DNA from: Alishewanella tabrizica
GTDB taxonomy: Bacteria > Pseudomonadota > Gammaproteobacteria > Enterobacterales > Alteromonadaceae
Direction: 5' to 3'
Length of the DNA: 64,000 nucleotides
Assembly: GCF_014652375.1 (NCBI RefSeq)
Contig: NZ_BMYR01000009.1
Coordinates: forward strand, 153,855 to 217,854
The translations under genes were made by a program, and so were the position numbers. Positions 17,039 to 27,322 of this stretch are shown here, piece by piece. Under the pieces are notes generated by a model. That model was not told where the DNA came from. It did not search any database and saw only the letters and a list, made by a program, of their open reading frames with translations. Every line of letters starts with the position of its first letter. Position 1 is the stretch's first letter.

Positions 17039-17665
17039 TTAGTGTAAGCCACCCAAGTATTGAGACAGAATACGAATATCCTCATCTGTTAATTTTTTAG
17101 CAACATCACGCATCATGCCATTCATATCATTAGCGCGGGTACCTGCACGAAACTCTTCTAAGGTCGTTTTCACATAATCCGCATTTTGGAAACCAATGCG
17201 TGGAAAACCTGCCAAGCTGGTGCCAGCACCACGTGGGCCATGACACGCGATGCAAGATGGAATACCGCGTTCGGCATCACCGCCACGATACAGTTTTTGT
17301 CCTACTTCAATCACGTCTTCTGGCGTGGTCCCTGCAGTAATGCGTTGAGACGAGAAATAGGCAGCAAGGTCTTTCATATCTTGATCAGATAATGCGGCAA
17401 CCATTCCGTACATAATTGCGTTCGCACGACCTTCTTTACCGCCAGTGGTCATGCCTAATTTATAATCTGTTAACTGTTTATAAAGATACTGAGCATGTTG
17501 GCCAGCCAGCTTTGGATAAATAGCTAAAGGGCTATTGCCATCTGGACCATGACATGCAGCACAAGTAGCTGATTTTGCTTTGCCTGCTTCGGCGTCACCA
17601 TCAAAAGCGTTTGCTGTACCGACTAAACCGAATAACAGCGTCAGAGGTAAAATGAGTTTTTTCAT
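17039..17665 (-). CDS. Cytochrome c4, periplasmic di-haem electron carrier
   Basis: 208 residues, with a signal peptide ending in TANA|F. Two homologous halves each carry one haem site: CAACHG (Cys about 35) and CIACHGPRGAG (near 136). Methionine ligands are probable in the IMYGMV and MNGMMRDV segments. Length and the YPKLAGQHAQYLYKQLTDYK signature are those of cytochrome c4, which feeds electrons to terminal oxidases such as cbb3. Adjacency to engB and polA is usual in gammaproteobacteria. Confidence 0.95.
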   Translation of the reverse strand: MKKLILPLTLLFGLVGTANAFDGDAEAGKAKSATCAACHGPDGNSPLAIYPKLAGQHAQYLYKQLTDYKLGMTTGGKEGRANAIMYGMVAALSDQDMKDLAAYFSSQRITAGTTPEDVIEVGQKLYRGGDAERGIPSCIACHGPRGAGTSLAGFPRIGFQNADYVKTTLEEFRAGTRANDMNGMMRDVAKKLTDEDIRILSQYLGGLH

Positions 17666-17857
17666 GTTTGATCCGTCTCAGTCCGCATTCAAAAGCCAGC
17701 GTTGTGGCCACAATGAATTATATTAAAGTATTTTTTGTCTATTTTACACGAAACTGCCTAAAGTAAAATCCCATCCTTTAGTCAAAAACGTGGCAAATGC
17801 TTCTTCCGATCCTCGTGATCCGCTACAATAACACCAAATCAACTGCCGGAGCAGGCT

Positions 17858-18478
17858 GTGTCTTATACAAAATTTAATTATCAACAAGTAACTTTTTTAA
17901 CCAGTGCCCCTGATATTAAGGCGTTACCCGCCGATATTGGCATTGAGGTAGCTTTTGCCGGACGGTCTAATGCCGGTAAGTCTAGTGCATTAAATACCCT
18001 GACGCGGCAAAATAGTTTAGCCCGTATCAGTAAAACGCCTGGCCGTACCCAACTTATTAATACTTTTACGTTGGCCGAGAATAAAAGATTAATTGATTTA
18101 CCCGGTTATGGTTTCGCCAAAGTGCCCCTTGCTGTAAAAGAAAAATGGCAAAAGTCATTATCGGAATATTTAGAAAAGCGACAAAGTTTACAAGGTCTAG
18201 TGGTGTTGATGGATATTCGTCATCCGTTAAAAGATTTAGATCAGCAGCTGATTTTTTGGGCGGTACAAAGCAAGCTATCAGTACTTATATTGCTTACTAA
18301 AGCCGATAAACTGGGCGCTGGCGCTCGTAATAAAGTGGTATTAGAGGTTCGTGAAGCGGCATTAGCCTTTATGGGAGATGTTCGTGTACAAGCCTTTAGC
18401 TCGTTAAGTAAGTTTGGTCTAGCAGAGTTTGAAACCGTATTGGATCAGTGGTTTAGTGATACGCAGTACAGCGGTTAA
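17858..18478 (+). CDS. engB: Ribosome-assembly GTPase EngB (YihA/YsxC)
   Basis: 206 residues with a GTG start at 17858, preceded by GGAGCAGG. G motifs are in order: G1 GRSNAGKSS near residue 34, G2/G3 [11 protein letters not shown] and [11 protein letters not shown]4 LTKADKL, G5 FSSLSK. EngB is an essential GTPase for 50S subunit assembly. It is divergent from cytochrome c4 and convergent with the spf/sRNA region. Confidence 0.97.
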   Translation: MSYTKFNYQQVTFLTSAPDIKALPADIGIEVAFAGRSNAGKSSALNTLTRQNSLARISKTPGRTQLINTFTLAENKRLIDLPGYGFAKVPLAVKEKWQKSLSEYLEKRQSLQGLVVLMDIRHPLKDLDQQLIFWAVQSKLSVLILLTKADKLGAGARNKVVLEVREAALAFMGDVRVQAFSSLSKFGLAEFETVLDQWFSDTQYSG

Positions 18479-18493
18479 TAGTTTACAGGAGTA

Positions 18494-18580
18494 AAAAAAA
18501 ACCGACCCTTAGTGGGTCGGTCATAGCAATCGGGGAGAAGCTATATAAATCAAATCAACAGGGTGTCTTATTGCTAAGAC
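18494..18580 (-). ncRNA. Candidate small RNA between spf and engB
   Basis: The minus strand carries a good promoter (TTCAAA, 17 bases, TATAAT at 18592-18587), about 75 bases of non-coding sequence, and a strong terminator (CCGACCC...GGGTCGG followed by about nine T, 18493-18521). Near its 5' end CTTAGCAATAAG can form a small hairpin; the middle contains a C-rich single-stranded stretch TTCTCCCCGATT that could pair with Shine-Dalgarno sequences. Spot 42 ends in its own terminator 100 bases upstream, so this terminator must serve a different transcript. I do not recognise the RNA. Confidence 0.6.
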
Positions 18581-18693
18581 ATGAAGATTATAGCAACAAC
18601 CTTAGCTGGTTTGAAGTAATTACTCTAAAATATGTAGAAAAAATTTCATTTTGCTTTTTATTGTTCGTTTTATCTACACATCAAGGCGAAAAC

Positions 18694-18809
18694 AAAAAAA
18701 ACGCCCCGCTGCAAGCAGCGGGGCGGCTAAATAAAGCCTACTTTCTGATAACTAGCTGCTATAAAGCGCGCTAATTTGAAAGATAGAATATCTTACCTCT
18801 GTACCCTAC
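18694..18809 (-). ncRNA. spf: Spot 42 regulatory RNA
   Basis: The minus strand from 18809 begins GTAGGGTACAGAGGTAAGAT, identical to the first 20 bases of E. coli Spot 42, continues with TTCTATCTTTCA, and ends in the TTTAGCCGCCCCGCTGC terminator hairpin with eight T. The middle third differs from E. coli. It lies downstream of polA on the same strand, the conserved location. Spot 42 is an Hfq-dependent sRNA that represses sugar uptake and secondary metabolism genes and is itself repressed by CRP-cAMP in enterobacteria; no obvious CRP site is seen here. Confidence 0.97.
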
Positions 18810-18816
18810 AGCTCAG

Positions 18817-18844
18817 ATTTTAGCTATTTTCTGAGCATTTGCAA
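18817..18844 (-). promoter_or_regulatory. Promoter of spf
   Basis: TTGCAA (18844-18839) and TAAAAT (18822-18817) on the minus strand are 16 bases apart; the -10 ends 7 bases before the conserved first base of Spot 42 at 18809. Confidence 0.75.
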
Positions 18845-18923
18845 GTTCTTTATGTAATAAAACTACAAAAAACCACTAAAAGCCGCTTAAATATAAATTA
18901 TGTAATTTAATTACGTTTTTTAC

Positions 18924-21698
18924 TTAGTGCGCTTCATCCCAATTTGCGCCAGAGCCGGCTTCTGCGAGTAACGGTACATGCAATTGCGCTGCGCTGGCCA
19001 TAATATCTTGTAATGTTTTGCTGACAGATGCCACATCCGCGGTCGTCACTTCAAACACCAATTCATCGTGAACTTGCATAATCATGGTCACATTATCGTT
19101 AGCCTGTTGCTCGATCCAATCTTGTACTTTAATCATCGCTAATTTAATGATGTCCGCTGCAGTTCCTTGCATCGGCGCATTAATTGCCGCGCGTTCAGCC
19201 GCTTTTTGTCGTGCCATATTTCGAGTATTAATATCCGGAAGGTACAAACGTCGGCCAAAAATCGTCTCAACATAACCTGTGTCATGTGCTTGCTTACGGG
19301 TACGTTCCATATAATCGAGTACGCCGGGAAAGCGTTCAAAATAACGATCAACGTATTGCTGTGCTTCGTGTCGGGCGATACCCAGTTGTTTGGCAAGACC
19401 AAATGCTGACATACCATAAATTAAACCAAAATTTACCGCTTTTGCACGACGGCGTTGCTCGCTACTTACCTCATCGACGGCAACACCAAACACCTCTGCT
19501 GCGGTCGCTTTATGCACATCAAGTCCTTTGGCAAACGCATCTACAAGGGCTTTATCTGCAGAGAGATGGGCCATGATACGGAGTTCAATTTGCGAGTAAT
19601 CGATTGCGACAATCTGCTTGCCCGGTGGCGCAATAAAGGCTTGACGGATCCGGCGACCTTCTTCTGTACGGATCGGAATATTTTGTAAATTGGGTTCGGT
19701 AGAACTGAGTCTGCCCGTTGCGGCCACAGCTTGATGGTATGAGGTGTGGACACGACCTGTGACAGGGTTAACCATTTTAGGTAATTTGTCGGTGTAGGTT
19801 GATCGTAATTTACTTAAGCCACGGTGTTCAGTGATCAGTTTAGGAAAGTCATATTCCAGTGCTAATTCAGCTAAGACGTCTTCTGCGGTTGAGGGAGTAC
19901 CACTGGGCGTTTTTTTCAGTACAGGCAATTTCATCTGCTCAAATAAAATTTCTTGCAGCTGTTTTGGGGATGCCAGATTGAAGGTTTTACCTGCTACGGC
20001 ATAGGCTTGCTGTTCTAATTCTTGTATACGTTGGCTAAGTTGCTCACTCTGTTTCGCCAATAAGGTGCTGTCAATTAACACGCCGTGGCGCTCTATCGTG
20101 GATAATATTCTGATGAGCGGCAGCTCAATATCGGTAAATACCTTGCCCAAATCTCCTTGCTCTGAAAGCTGAGGCCATAAGGTTTGGTGCAAACGTAACG
20201 TGACGTCGGCATCTTCAGCGGCATATTCAGCCGCTTTTTCAAGTTCAACTTGATTAAACGTGAGCTGTTTTGCACCCTTTCCAGCCAGATCTTCAAAACT
20301 GATCGTGCTATGGCCTAAATATTTTAATGCCAAGCTATCCATATCATGGCGGCCGGCCGTGGAGTTTAGAACGTATGATTCCAGCATTGTATCAAAGCGT
20401 ACGCCTTGCAGCTGGATATCATAACGGGCTAATACGCTTTGATCGTATTTCATATTTTGCCCAACTTTAGCCTTGTCTGGGTTTTCTAGCCAAGGTTTTA
20501 GTTGGGTCAGAACCAAGGTGCGATCTAATTGCACAGGGGCACCTAGATAATCATGTGCTACTGGAAGATACCACGCTTTGCCCGCAGCCGTAGCGAAAGA
20601 CAGGCCAACCAATTCAGCTTGCATATAATCTACACTGGTTGTTTCGGTATCAAAGGCAGTTAATTCCGCGCCATCTAAGTGTGCTATCAGGGCGTGAAAA
20701 TCGCTTTCAGTCAAAATGGTCTGATATTGGCTGCGATCAATAATTTGACGCACTGCTGCAGTCGCTTCTGCGTTTACGGTTGGCGTTATCGAGATGGCTG
20801 CTTGTTGTTGAGGTTCTGCATTCAATACATCAGCTAACCAGCGTTTAAATTCACATTCGCGATAAAGTTCAGCCAGTTGTTGTTTATCAACGGGTTTGAT
20901 TTGTAAGTCGGCCAATTGATATGGCAGAGCCACATCACATTTGATGGTGGCTAATTGATAAGAAAGCGTTAGTTGTGCCTCATGCTCTATTAACTTTGCT
21001 GACATTGTTTTTGCGCCGCGAAAATTGAGGGTCCCAACTTTATCTAACTGTTGATAGATTTCTTTAATCGAGCCAAGACCTTGTAGCAGGGCAGCTGCCG
21101 TTTTTTCACCTACCCCGGGTAACCCAGGGATGTTATCGACTTTATCGCCCATTAACGCGAGGTAATCGATGATTAAATCAGGCCCAACGCCAAATTTTTC
21201 TTGCACGGCATCAGGATCCAGCAGGGTATTGGTCATGGTATTAATCAGGGTCACATGCTGATCAACCAATTGTGCCATGTCCTTATCGCCCGTTGAAATG
21301 AGTGTATGGCGACCCGCCGCGCTGGCTTGCCTAGCTAAGGTGCCTATCACGTCGTCGGCTTCTACGCCACTGATACACAGTAAGGGCAAACCGAGAGCTT
21401 GTACAATTTTATGTAATGGCTCAATTTGATTACGCAGATCATCGGGCATGGGCGGGCGGTTTGCTTTGTAGTCACTATACATTTCATTGCGAAACGTTGG
21501 TCCTTTGGCATCAAATACCACCGCCATTTGTGTGGGATTATATTGCTTTAATAAACTTTTCAGCATATTGACTACGCCATAGATCGCGCCGGTTGCTTCA
21601 CCCTTCGAATTGGTTAAGTGTGGCGGTGAATGATAAGCACGAAACAAATATGACGATCCGTCAACCAAAATTAACGGGTTAGTTGGAATATAGACCAT
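18924..21698 (-). CDS. polA: DNA polymerase I
   Basis: 924 residues from the ATG at 21698 (AGGGA upstream); the open frame continues 48 codons upstream but that part is not conserved. E. coli Pol I is 928. Three domains are intact: 5'-3' exonuclease ([14 protein letters not shown] at the start, [22 protein letters not shown]), 3'-5' proofreading exonuclease with both acidic residues in FDTETTS near 350, and the polymerase with motif [10 protein letters not shown] near 698, the O helix [14 protein letters not shown] and motif [11 protein letters not shown] near 877. It removes RNA primers and fills repair gaps. Convergent with engB across the spf region. Confidence 0.98.
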   Translation of the reverse strand: MVYIPTNPLILVDGSSYLFRAYHSPPHLTNSKGEATGAIYGVVNMLKSLLKQYNPTQMAVVFDAKGPTFRNEMYSDYKANRPPMPDDLRNQIEPLHKIVQALGLPLLCISGVEADDVIGTLARQASAAGRHTLISTGDKDMAQLVDQHVTLINTMTNTLLDPDAVQEKFGVGPDLIIDYLALMGDKVDNIPGLPGVGEKTAAALLQGLGSIKEIYQQLDKVGTLNFRGAKTMSAKLIEHEAQLTLSYQLATIKCDVALPYQLADLQIKPVDKQQLAELYRECEFKRWLADVLNAEPQQQAAISITPTVNAEATAAVRQIIDRSQYQTILTESDFHALIAHLDGAELTAFDTETTSVDYMQAELVGLSFATAAGKAWYLPVAHDYLGAPVQLDRTLVLTQLKPWLENPDKAKVGQNMKYDQSVLARYDIQLQGVRFDTMLESYVLNSTAGRHDMDSLALKYLGHSTISFEDLAGKGAKQLTFNQVELEKAAEYAAEDADVTLRLHQTLWPQLSEQGDLGKVFTDIELPLIRILSTIERHGVLIDSTLLAKQSEQLSQRIQELEQQAYAVAGKTFNLASPKQLQEILFEQMKLPVLKKTPSGTPSTAEDVLAELALEYDFPKLITEHRGLSKLRSTYTDKLPKMVNPVTGRVHTSYHQAVAATGRLSSTEPNLQNIPIRTEEGRRIRQAFIAPPGKQIVAIDYSQIELRIMAHLSADKALVDAFAKGLDVHKATAAEVFGVAVDEVSSEQRRRAKAVNFGLIYGMSAFGLAKQLGIARHEAQQYVDRYFERFPGVLDYMERTRKQAHDTGYVETIFGRRLYLPDINTRNMARQKAAERAAINAPMQGTAADIIKLAMIKVQDWIEQQANDNVTMIMQVHDELVFEVTTADVASVSKTLQDIMASAAQLHVPLLAEAGSGANWDEAH

Positions 21699-22246
21699 GA
21701 TGATTTTCCCTACGAGGCTTTGTCTACTAGCATGCCACAGGCCTTGGCAGACAGCTAGCTGAACAGGATAGTTTGCCGTTACCATAAAGTGGAGTAACCT
21801 GTGGATAACTTTGTGCAAAAGTAATAGATAAGCACCACTCAAGCTGCACTTGAATGTTGGGAGTGGGTTTTTAAGTGATTGTATTTAAACAGCTAAAGGG
21901 GGAGACTACGAATGCCCTTATTATTATTTTTCAGCATTGCGTAATGTGGAAAACGCTTTGCTTGCCGCCTAGATCCTGTGCAATTTTATACAGATCATTA
22001 TCTAGCAGGTCGACTAGACTACCACAAGATAACGATAATCCTAGCGGAAAAATTAAAAAATTTTGCTTTAAAAAGCGTGGTTGTCTGCCAAATTTGGCAT
22101 AAAGCAGAGATGGCAAGCGCTGGCAGCGATCTTTTTTAGTTACACGATCTTTGCGGTAACAATAAGCAGCAGATCTTCCGTTTGCGCCAAGATGCAGGCT
22201 ATAATACTTGTATTATTAGTATGGCTATCAGGATGGGATCGATAAT
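21699..22246. other. polA-cytochrome c5 intergenic region with DnaA-box matches
   Basis: About 550 bases without a credible gene, between divergent polA and cytochrome c5. Three matches to the DnaA-box consensus TTWTNCACA lie on the minus strand: TTATCCACA (21808-21800), TTTTGCACA (21820-21812) and TTTTCCACA (21953-21945). Six GATC sites occur between about 21970 and 22240. An A+T-rich tract is at 22038-22075. Short open frames here have no ribosome sites or family resemblance. Confidence 0.5.
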
Positions 22247-22642
22247 ATGAAGAAATTGACACTCACAGTGGCACTGCTACTGACTACCATTAGCGTTAAT
22301 GCCAACGCTGAGAAAGATGCTGAAGCTATTGCTAAACGCATTGCTCCTGTTGGTCAGGTGTATTTAGCGGGTGCTGCTCCTGTTGCTGCAGCGGCTGCCA
22401 GCGGTCCTCGTTCTGGTGAGCAAGTTTATCAGCAAGCCTGTTTTGCGTGTCATGGTACAGGTGCATTAGATGCCCCAAAACCACAATCGGCTGAGTGGAA
22501 ACCTCGTCTTGAACAAGGTTTTGATTTATTACTGCAGCATTCTATTGATGGTATACGCAATATGCCAGCCCGTGGCACCTGCACCACGTGTTCTGATGAT
22601 GAAATTGCCGCAGCTATTCGTTTCATGACTGATGGTGTTTAA
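22247..22642 (+). CDS. Cytochrome c5 family protein
   Basis: 131 residues. The signal peptide ends in VNANA|E. A low-complexity alanine/proline linker precedes a single haem site CFACHGTGALDAPK near residue 65. The C-terminal pair CTTCSDDEI is the disulfide cysteine pair typical of cytochrome c5, and NMPARG supplies the methionine ligand. Periplasmic electron carrier, probably for terminal oxidases. A strong terminator follows. Confidence 0.93.
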   Translation: MKKLTLTVALLLTTISVNANAEKDAEAIAKRIAPVGQVYLAGAAPVAAAAASGPRSGEQVYQQACFACHGTGALDAPKPQSAEWKPRLEQGFDLLLQHSIDGIRNMPARGTCTTCSDDEIAAAIRFMTDGV

Positions 22643-22663
22643 AAAATTGTTCTATGCTTGATG

Positions 22664-22689
22664 AAAACCGCGCTTGGCGCGGTTTTTTT
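22664..22689 (+). terminator. Terminator of the cytochrome c5 gene
   Basis: AAAACCGCGC and GCGCGGTTTT form the stem, with seven T at the end. Confidence 0.9.
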
Positions 22690-22840
22690 ATGCCCGAAAT
22701 GTCACTGACTGTTTAAGTGCGGACGTTGCTTAAACGTAATCATTTTTATATTAGCTCTTCCATGTGTTTAAACTTTATGCATAATAGCACTTTATAACTA
22801 TTGCTCTGACCAGTTTTATTTTCGCAACGGAATCGCGGGA

Positions 22841-24703
22841 TTGAATAATCAACTCACACTGCCACAACAGCTGAAGCAAGCGGGCAATAAAATAAGACGC
22901 TTGTTGTTACTGCTCAGTCGCTACAAAGAAGCCTATACCATCCAGGGGGCATTGTTACAGCTATCAGAACTGGCCAGTCATATTAGTGATATGGCTGATT
23001 TTTATCCTGCAATTCATAAAATGGTTTCAGAGCAATTACATGCTGAGAATTTTTATGTGGTGCTATACGACAGCGCTACCCAAGACTATCGATTGCAATA
23101 TTTTTCCGATGAGAAAGATCAGCAATTGTTGTCTTCAGTTCCCTCAAGTGCTTTTTCACGTGGCCTTACCGGTTATGTCATTCGTTATCAGAAGCCATTA
23201 TTGTGCGATGAACAGCAGTTCAAAGAACTGGTGCTAAGTGGTGAAATAGAAGCGCAAGGCTCGCCTTCTGCGCATTGGATGGGCATTCCTCTTTGGCGAG
23301 CCGATAAGGTGATTGGTGTTATGGCCATTCAATCTTATGACAGCTTGTACCGCTATAATGACGCCGATCTAACGTTGTTTAGTAGTATTGGTGCCCACAC
23401 GGTTATTGCGTTAGATCGCGTGAAAAGTCGTGAATTGTTAGAAAGCACCGTAAAAGAACGTACGGTACAGTTATTACAAATTAATGATTCTTTACAAAAA
23501 GAAATAAAAGAACGGATCCATGGTGAGCAGCTGCAGGCGGCGTTGTATAAAATCTCAGAATTAACCGCTAGCAGCCAAGATATGCAAACGTTTTATAAAG
23601 CCATCCATAAAGTCTTATGTGGCTTAATGGCAGCAGAGAATTGTTATATCGCTTTATTAGATGCTGACCACACTAAATTAACCTTTCCATTTTATATCGA
23701 TCAGTACAGCCCGGCTGCACGCGATCGGCCCATTAGCCGCGGCTTCACCGAATACGTGATTCGATGTGCTGAAGCCAAACTCATCAATGCCGATCAAGCT
23801 AAACAGTTAGTGGATATAGGTGAGATTCGTCGTGGCATGAGTGGTATGGAGCAGCATGATCGCCATTCTAGCAGTTGGCTTGGCGCACCATTGAAAATTG
23901 ACCATAAGGTTATTGGTGTGATTGCCGTACAATCTTATGAATGCGATTATTATTATTCTGAGCAAGAATTAACCATTTTACGTTTTGTGTCGCAGCATAT
24001 TGCAGTGGCGATTCAGCGTAAGCTCGCAGCAGAAAAACAAAAGCATCATCAAGAAGAACTCGAGCGTAAGGTGTTTGAAAGTACCCGTGAGCTTCGGCAG
24101 ACGAATTTGTTTTTGCGTTTACAGGTAGAAGAGCGCAAAAAAGCGGAGCAAAAATTGTTTTACGATGCTAATCACGATGTACTTACCGGATTAGCAAACC
24201 GACAAATGTTTTTACAGCAGTTAAAACAACAATTTGCATTAAGTAAACGCCAGCCACAAACGGGTATGGCGTTGCTGTTTTTAGATTTGGATCGTTTTAA
24301 ACTCATTAATGATACCTTGGGTCATCATGTAGGTGACGCGTTTTTAGTTGAAAGCAGTAAAAGGTTACAGAGCGCTGTGCGGGAGCATGATCTCGCAGCG
24401 CGATTTGGTGGTGATGAGTTTGTGGTTATGCTACTGAATTTGCAGTTTGAGCAGGATGCTGAAGAAATTGCACAGCGCATCATAGAAAAATTTCGCCAAC
24501 CCTATATGTTGGATGGGCATACGGTGCTTTCGGGAGTGAGTATTGGCATTGCACCTTATTTAGCCGACTATCATCATGCCGATGGCATGTTACGTGACGC
24601 CGATGCCGCAATGTATCATGCTAAAGCTTTAGGGCGTGGTCGCTACGCGGTGTTCCAGCCAAGTATGCGAGATCAGATGTTAAAAGCACTGGGCGCGAGT
24701 TAG
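22841..24703 (+). CDS. GAF-GAF-GGDEF diguanylate cyclase
   Basis: 620 residues from a TTG at 22841 with GCGGGA just upstream; no ATG is available before residue 40. Two GAF domains (about 45-200 and 245-395) are joined and followed by coiled-coil linkers (RELLESTVKERTVQLLQIND and QKHHQEELERKV). The C-terminal GGDEF domain has an intact RFGGDEF near residue 522 and the usual FLDLDRFKLINDTLGH metal loop. No transmembrane segment, so a cytosolic sensor making c-di-GMP. No RxxD inhibitory site is obvious (EHDLAARFGGDEF has EHDLAA in that place). Confidence 0.92.
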   Translation: MNNQLTLPQQLKQAGNKIRRLLLLLSRYKEAYTIQGALLQLSELASHISDMADFYPAIHKMVSEQLHAENFYVVLYDSATQDYRLQYFSDEKDQQLLSSVPSSAFSRGLTGYVIRYQKPLLCDEQQFKELVLSGEIEAQGSPSAHWMGIPLWRADKVIGVMAIQSYDSLYRYNDADLTLFSSIGAHTVIALDRVKSRELLESTVKERTVQLLQINDSLQKEIKERIHGEQLQAALYKISELTASSQDMQTFYKAIHKVLCGLMAAENCYIALLDADHTKLTFPFYIDQYSPAARDRPISRGFTEYVIRCAEAKLINADQAKQLVDIGEIRRGMSGMEQHDRHSSSWLGAPLKIDHKVIGVIAVQSYECDYYYSEQELTILRFVSQHIAVAIQRKLAAEKQKHHQEELERKVFESTRELRQTNLFLRLQVEERKKAEQKLFYDANHDVLTGLANRQMFLQQLKQQFALSKRQPQTGMALLFLDLDRFKLINDTLGHHVGDAFLVESSKRLQSAVREHDLAARFGGDEFVVMLLNLQFEQDAEEIAQRIIEKFRQPYMLDGHTVLSGVSIGIAPYLADYHHADGMLRDADAAMYHAKALGRGRYAVFQPSMRDQMLKALGAS

Positions 24704-24721
24704 CGCCCATTCCTCGCTTGC

Positions 24722-26737
24722 TTAGCCTTTATTTAGCATTTGGCGTAATCGCGCAATGTTTGCTAATCCCGTTTGTTGGCGTTGTTCTTCGGTTTTTGGT
24801 TGATTGGGTTTTTGCCATTCCAAATCATCTTGTGGTAACTCGGTTAAAAAGCGGCTGGGTTCAGGGCGAATGATCTCACCGTACTGCCGTCGTTCTCTGG
24901 CATAGGTAAAGATCAATTCGCGTTGTGCGCGAGTAATACCAACGTACGCTAAACGCCGTTCTTCTTCTACGTTATCCTCATCAATGCTACTCTGGTGAGG
25001 CAAGATGCCTTCTTCCATACCCACCATAAATACAAAGGGAAACTCTAGACCTTTCGAGGCATGTAACGTAAGTAGCTGCACTTGGTCAGCATTATCTTCC
25101 TGCTCTTGCCGCTCTAACATATCGCGCAAACACAGTTTACTGACTACCTCGGCGAGTGGTAAGGCGGGTTCATCGTCTTTGCCTGCTAACATTTCGGTGA
25201 TCCAACGATATAACTCATTTACGTTCTTCAGCGCCATTTCAGCGGCTTTAGGACTGGGGCTGGTTTCAAATAACCACGCCTCATAATGGCTTTGCCGAAT
25301 GAGATCGCGGATGGCTTCAGCAGGCTCTGCGCGCGTTGCGTTGTCGGCTAATTGTGAAATCCATTGTGCAAATTGCTGAACAGCCTGAAATCCTCGAGCT
25401 GGCAAATGATTAGCCAATTCAGGATGGCAGCAAGCAGCAAATAAGCTAATGTGTAATTGGTTTGCCAGATTACCCACTTTTTCTAAGGTGGCGTGGCCAA
25501 TTTCGCGCCGAGGGACATTAATAATCCGTAACAACGCATTATCGTCGTCTTGATTCACTAATAAACGTAAATAGGCCATCACATCTTTAATTTCGCTACG
25601 CGAAAAGAATGAGGTGCCGCCAGAAATTCGATAGGGTATGCGGTTTGTCATTAGCGACTTTTCAAATACCCGTGATTGATGATTACCCCGATATAAGATG
25701 GCATAATCGCGATAATGACTTCGGTTGGAAAAACGGTGCGAAATAATTTCGGCGACGACTTTTTCTGCCTCGTCTTCTTCGTGTTTACAAGGCAGCACCT
25801 TCAGTGGCACACCATAACCATTCACACTAAAAAGCTTTTTTTCAAACTCATGTGGATTGTTTGCAATTAAAATATTAGCTGCTTTTAGGATCCGCTCAGC
25901 AGAACGATAGTTTTGCTCCAGCTTAATAACATTCAGTTCGGGAAAATCTTTTTTAAGTAATACTAAGTTTTGTGGTCTAGCTCCGCGCCAGGAATAAATC
26001 GATTGATCATCGTCGCCCACAACGGTAAAACGACGGCGCTCGCCAACCAGCCATTTGACTAATTCATATTGGCTGGTATTGGTATCTTGATATTCATCAA
26101 CCAGCAGATAACGAATTTTTTGCTGCCAGCGTTCCCGTGTTTCAACGTTATGTTGAAATAACAACGTGGGTAGCATAATCAAATCGTCAAAATCAAAGGC
26201 ATTACAGGCTTTCAGCATATTACTGTATTGCTGATAGTAATTAGCTAGGCTGATGCTATCGGCATCGTGTGCTTGCTGCAGTGCTAAAGCGGGTAGGGTT
26301 AAATCGTTTTTCCAATTGGAAATTTTACTTTGGAGTGCTTTTAGAAGATCTTTATCGCCGTTATAGTCGTTTTCAGTAAGTTGCTTTAGCAAGCCAAGAC
26401 TGTCTTGATCATCGAATAAGCTAAAGTTAGCTTTATACCCTAATTGCCGATATTCTTTTTTTAAAATATCCAGCCCGAGTGTGTGAAACGTAGAAATCGT
26501 TAGACCACGTGTTGCCGTCTTAGGCAATTGTGCATTGATTCGTTCCCGCATTTCACGGGCGGCTTTATTGGTAAAGGTAACCGCGGCGATATGTCTGGCT
26601 GGCATTTCGCATTGCTGAATTAAGTAGGCGATTTTATTAATAATTACCCGAGTTTTACCGCTACCGGCCCCAGCCAGAACTAAGCAGGGCCCGGAGATAA
26701 ATTTTACTGCTGCATCTTGCTGTGGATTTAACTTCAT
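24722..26737 (-). CDS. rep: ATP-dependent DNA helicase Rep
   Basis: 671-residue superfamily 1A helicase (E. coli Rep 673). The start [20 protein letters not shown] and the Walker [10 protein letters not shown] match Rep closely, and Rep rather than UvrD is supported by [19 protein letters not shown]. Helicase motifs [27 protein letters not shown] and [10 protein letters not shown] are all intact. It removes proteins ahead of replication forks with DnaB. Only 18 bases separate it from the converging diguanylate cyclase gene. Confidence 0.96.
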   Translation of the reverse strand: MKLNPQQDAAVKFISGPCLVLAGAGSGKTRVIINKIAYLIQQCEMPARHIAAVTFTNKAAREMRERINAQLPKTATRGLTISTFHTLGLDILKKEYRQLGYKANFSLFDDQDSLGLLKQLTENDYNGDKDLLKALQSKISNWKNDLTLPALALQQAHDADSISLANYYQQYSNMLKACNAFDFDDLIMLPTLLFQHNVETRERWQQKIRYLLVDEYQDTNTSQYELVKWLVGERRRFTVVGDDDQSIYSWRGARPQNLVLLKKDFPELNVIKLEQNYRSAERILKAANILIANNPHEFEKKLFSVNGYGVPLKVLPCKHEEDEAEKVVAEIISHRFSNRSHYRDYAILYRGNHQSRVFEKSLMTNRIPYRISGGTSFFSRSEIKDVMAYLRLLVNQDDDNALLRIINVPRREIGHATLEKVGNLANQLHISLFAACCHPELANHLPARGFQAVQQFAQWISQLADNATRAEPAEAIRDLIRQSHYEAWLFETSPSPKAAEMALKNVNELYRWITEMLAGKDDEPALPLAEVVSKLCLRDMLERQEQEDNADQVQLLTLHASKGLEFPFVFMVGMEEGILPHQSSIDEDNVEEERRLAYVGITRAQRELIFTYARERRQYGEIIRPEPSRFLTELPQDDLEWQKPNQPKTEEQRQQTGLANIARLRQMLNKG

Positions 26738-26935
26738 TCAATTACCCTTGCACTAAGACTGGTATTGTAACGAAATTTAGCGCTAAATAGCATTCGCGAA
26801 TCTCGATTTGGCGGTAGAATACATTTAATGGTTGAGTTTAAGGTGCACACCGCCCACAATTTTTAACGGTTTAGCGTATTTCAATATTGAGTTATAGGCT
26901 AAGCGCAAGGCGCCAAGGTGATACAGGAGAGTAAG

Positions 26936-27241
26936 ATGATTGATCCGAAAAAAATAGAAGAACTTGCTAAACAAATTGGTCAAGTTATTCCACCACAAGT
27001 ACGCCAGTTTGCTGATGATGTAGAAGCAAAGGTAAAACAAGTGCTACAAGCCAAGTTAGCCGATTTAGATTTTGTTAGCCGTGAAGAGTTTGACGTGCAA
27101 CGCCAAGTGTTGCTGCGTACGCGCGAAAAAGTGGAACTTATGGAACAGCAATTGGCGGCACTTTTAGCCGAAAAAACACCCGCTGCCGCTAAGTTGCAAC
27201 AGTTTGAGCATACTGATTTACCTACATCGGATCAAACGTAA
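26936..27241 (+). CDS. ubiK: Ubiquinone biosynthesis accessory factor UbiK (BMFP/YqiC)
   Basis: 101 residues from the ATG at 26936, preceded by CAGGAGAG (a GTG 6 codons upstream is in frame but less well placed). The sequence [20 protein letters not shown] and the C-terminal coiled coil [18 protein letters not shown] are those of UbiK/YqiC, which trimerises and binds UbiJ during aerobic ubiquinone synthesis. A terminator follows at once. Confidence 0.93.
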   Translation: MIDPKKIEELAKQIGQVIPPQVRQFADDVEAKVKQVLQAKLADLDFVSREEFDVQRQVLLRTREKVELMEQQLAALLAEKTPAAAKLQQFEHTDLPTSDQT

Positions 27242-27272
27242 ACGAAATCGTTTGGTATTTTGGGTTCGATGT

Positions 27273-27301
27273 AAAAAAGCCAGCTTTCTGCTGGCTTTTT
27301 T
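27273..27301. terminator. Bidirectional terminator between ubiK and qmcA
   Basis: GCCAGC TTTCT GCTGGC with A tract before and T tract after can stop both converging transcripts. Confidence 0.9.
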
Positions 27302-27322
27302 ACTTAAGCAACGTGTTCGCTA

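Noticed and set aside
21699..22246. Chromosomal origin of replication
   Set aside because: DnaA-box matches are few and no dnaA/gidA neighbours or full AT-rich 13-mers are seen; reported only as a DnaA-box cluster.
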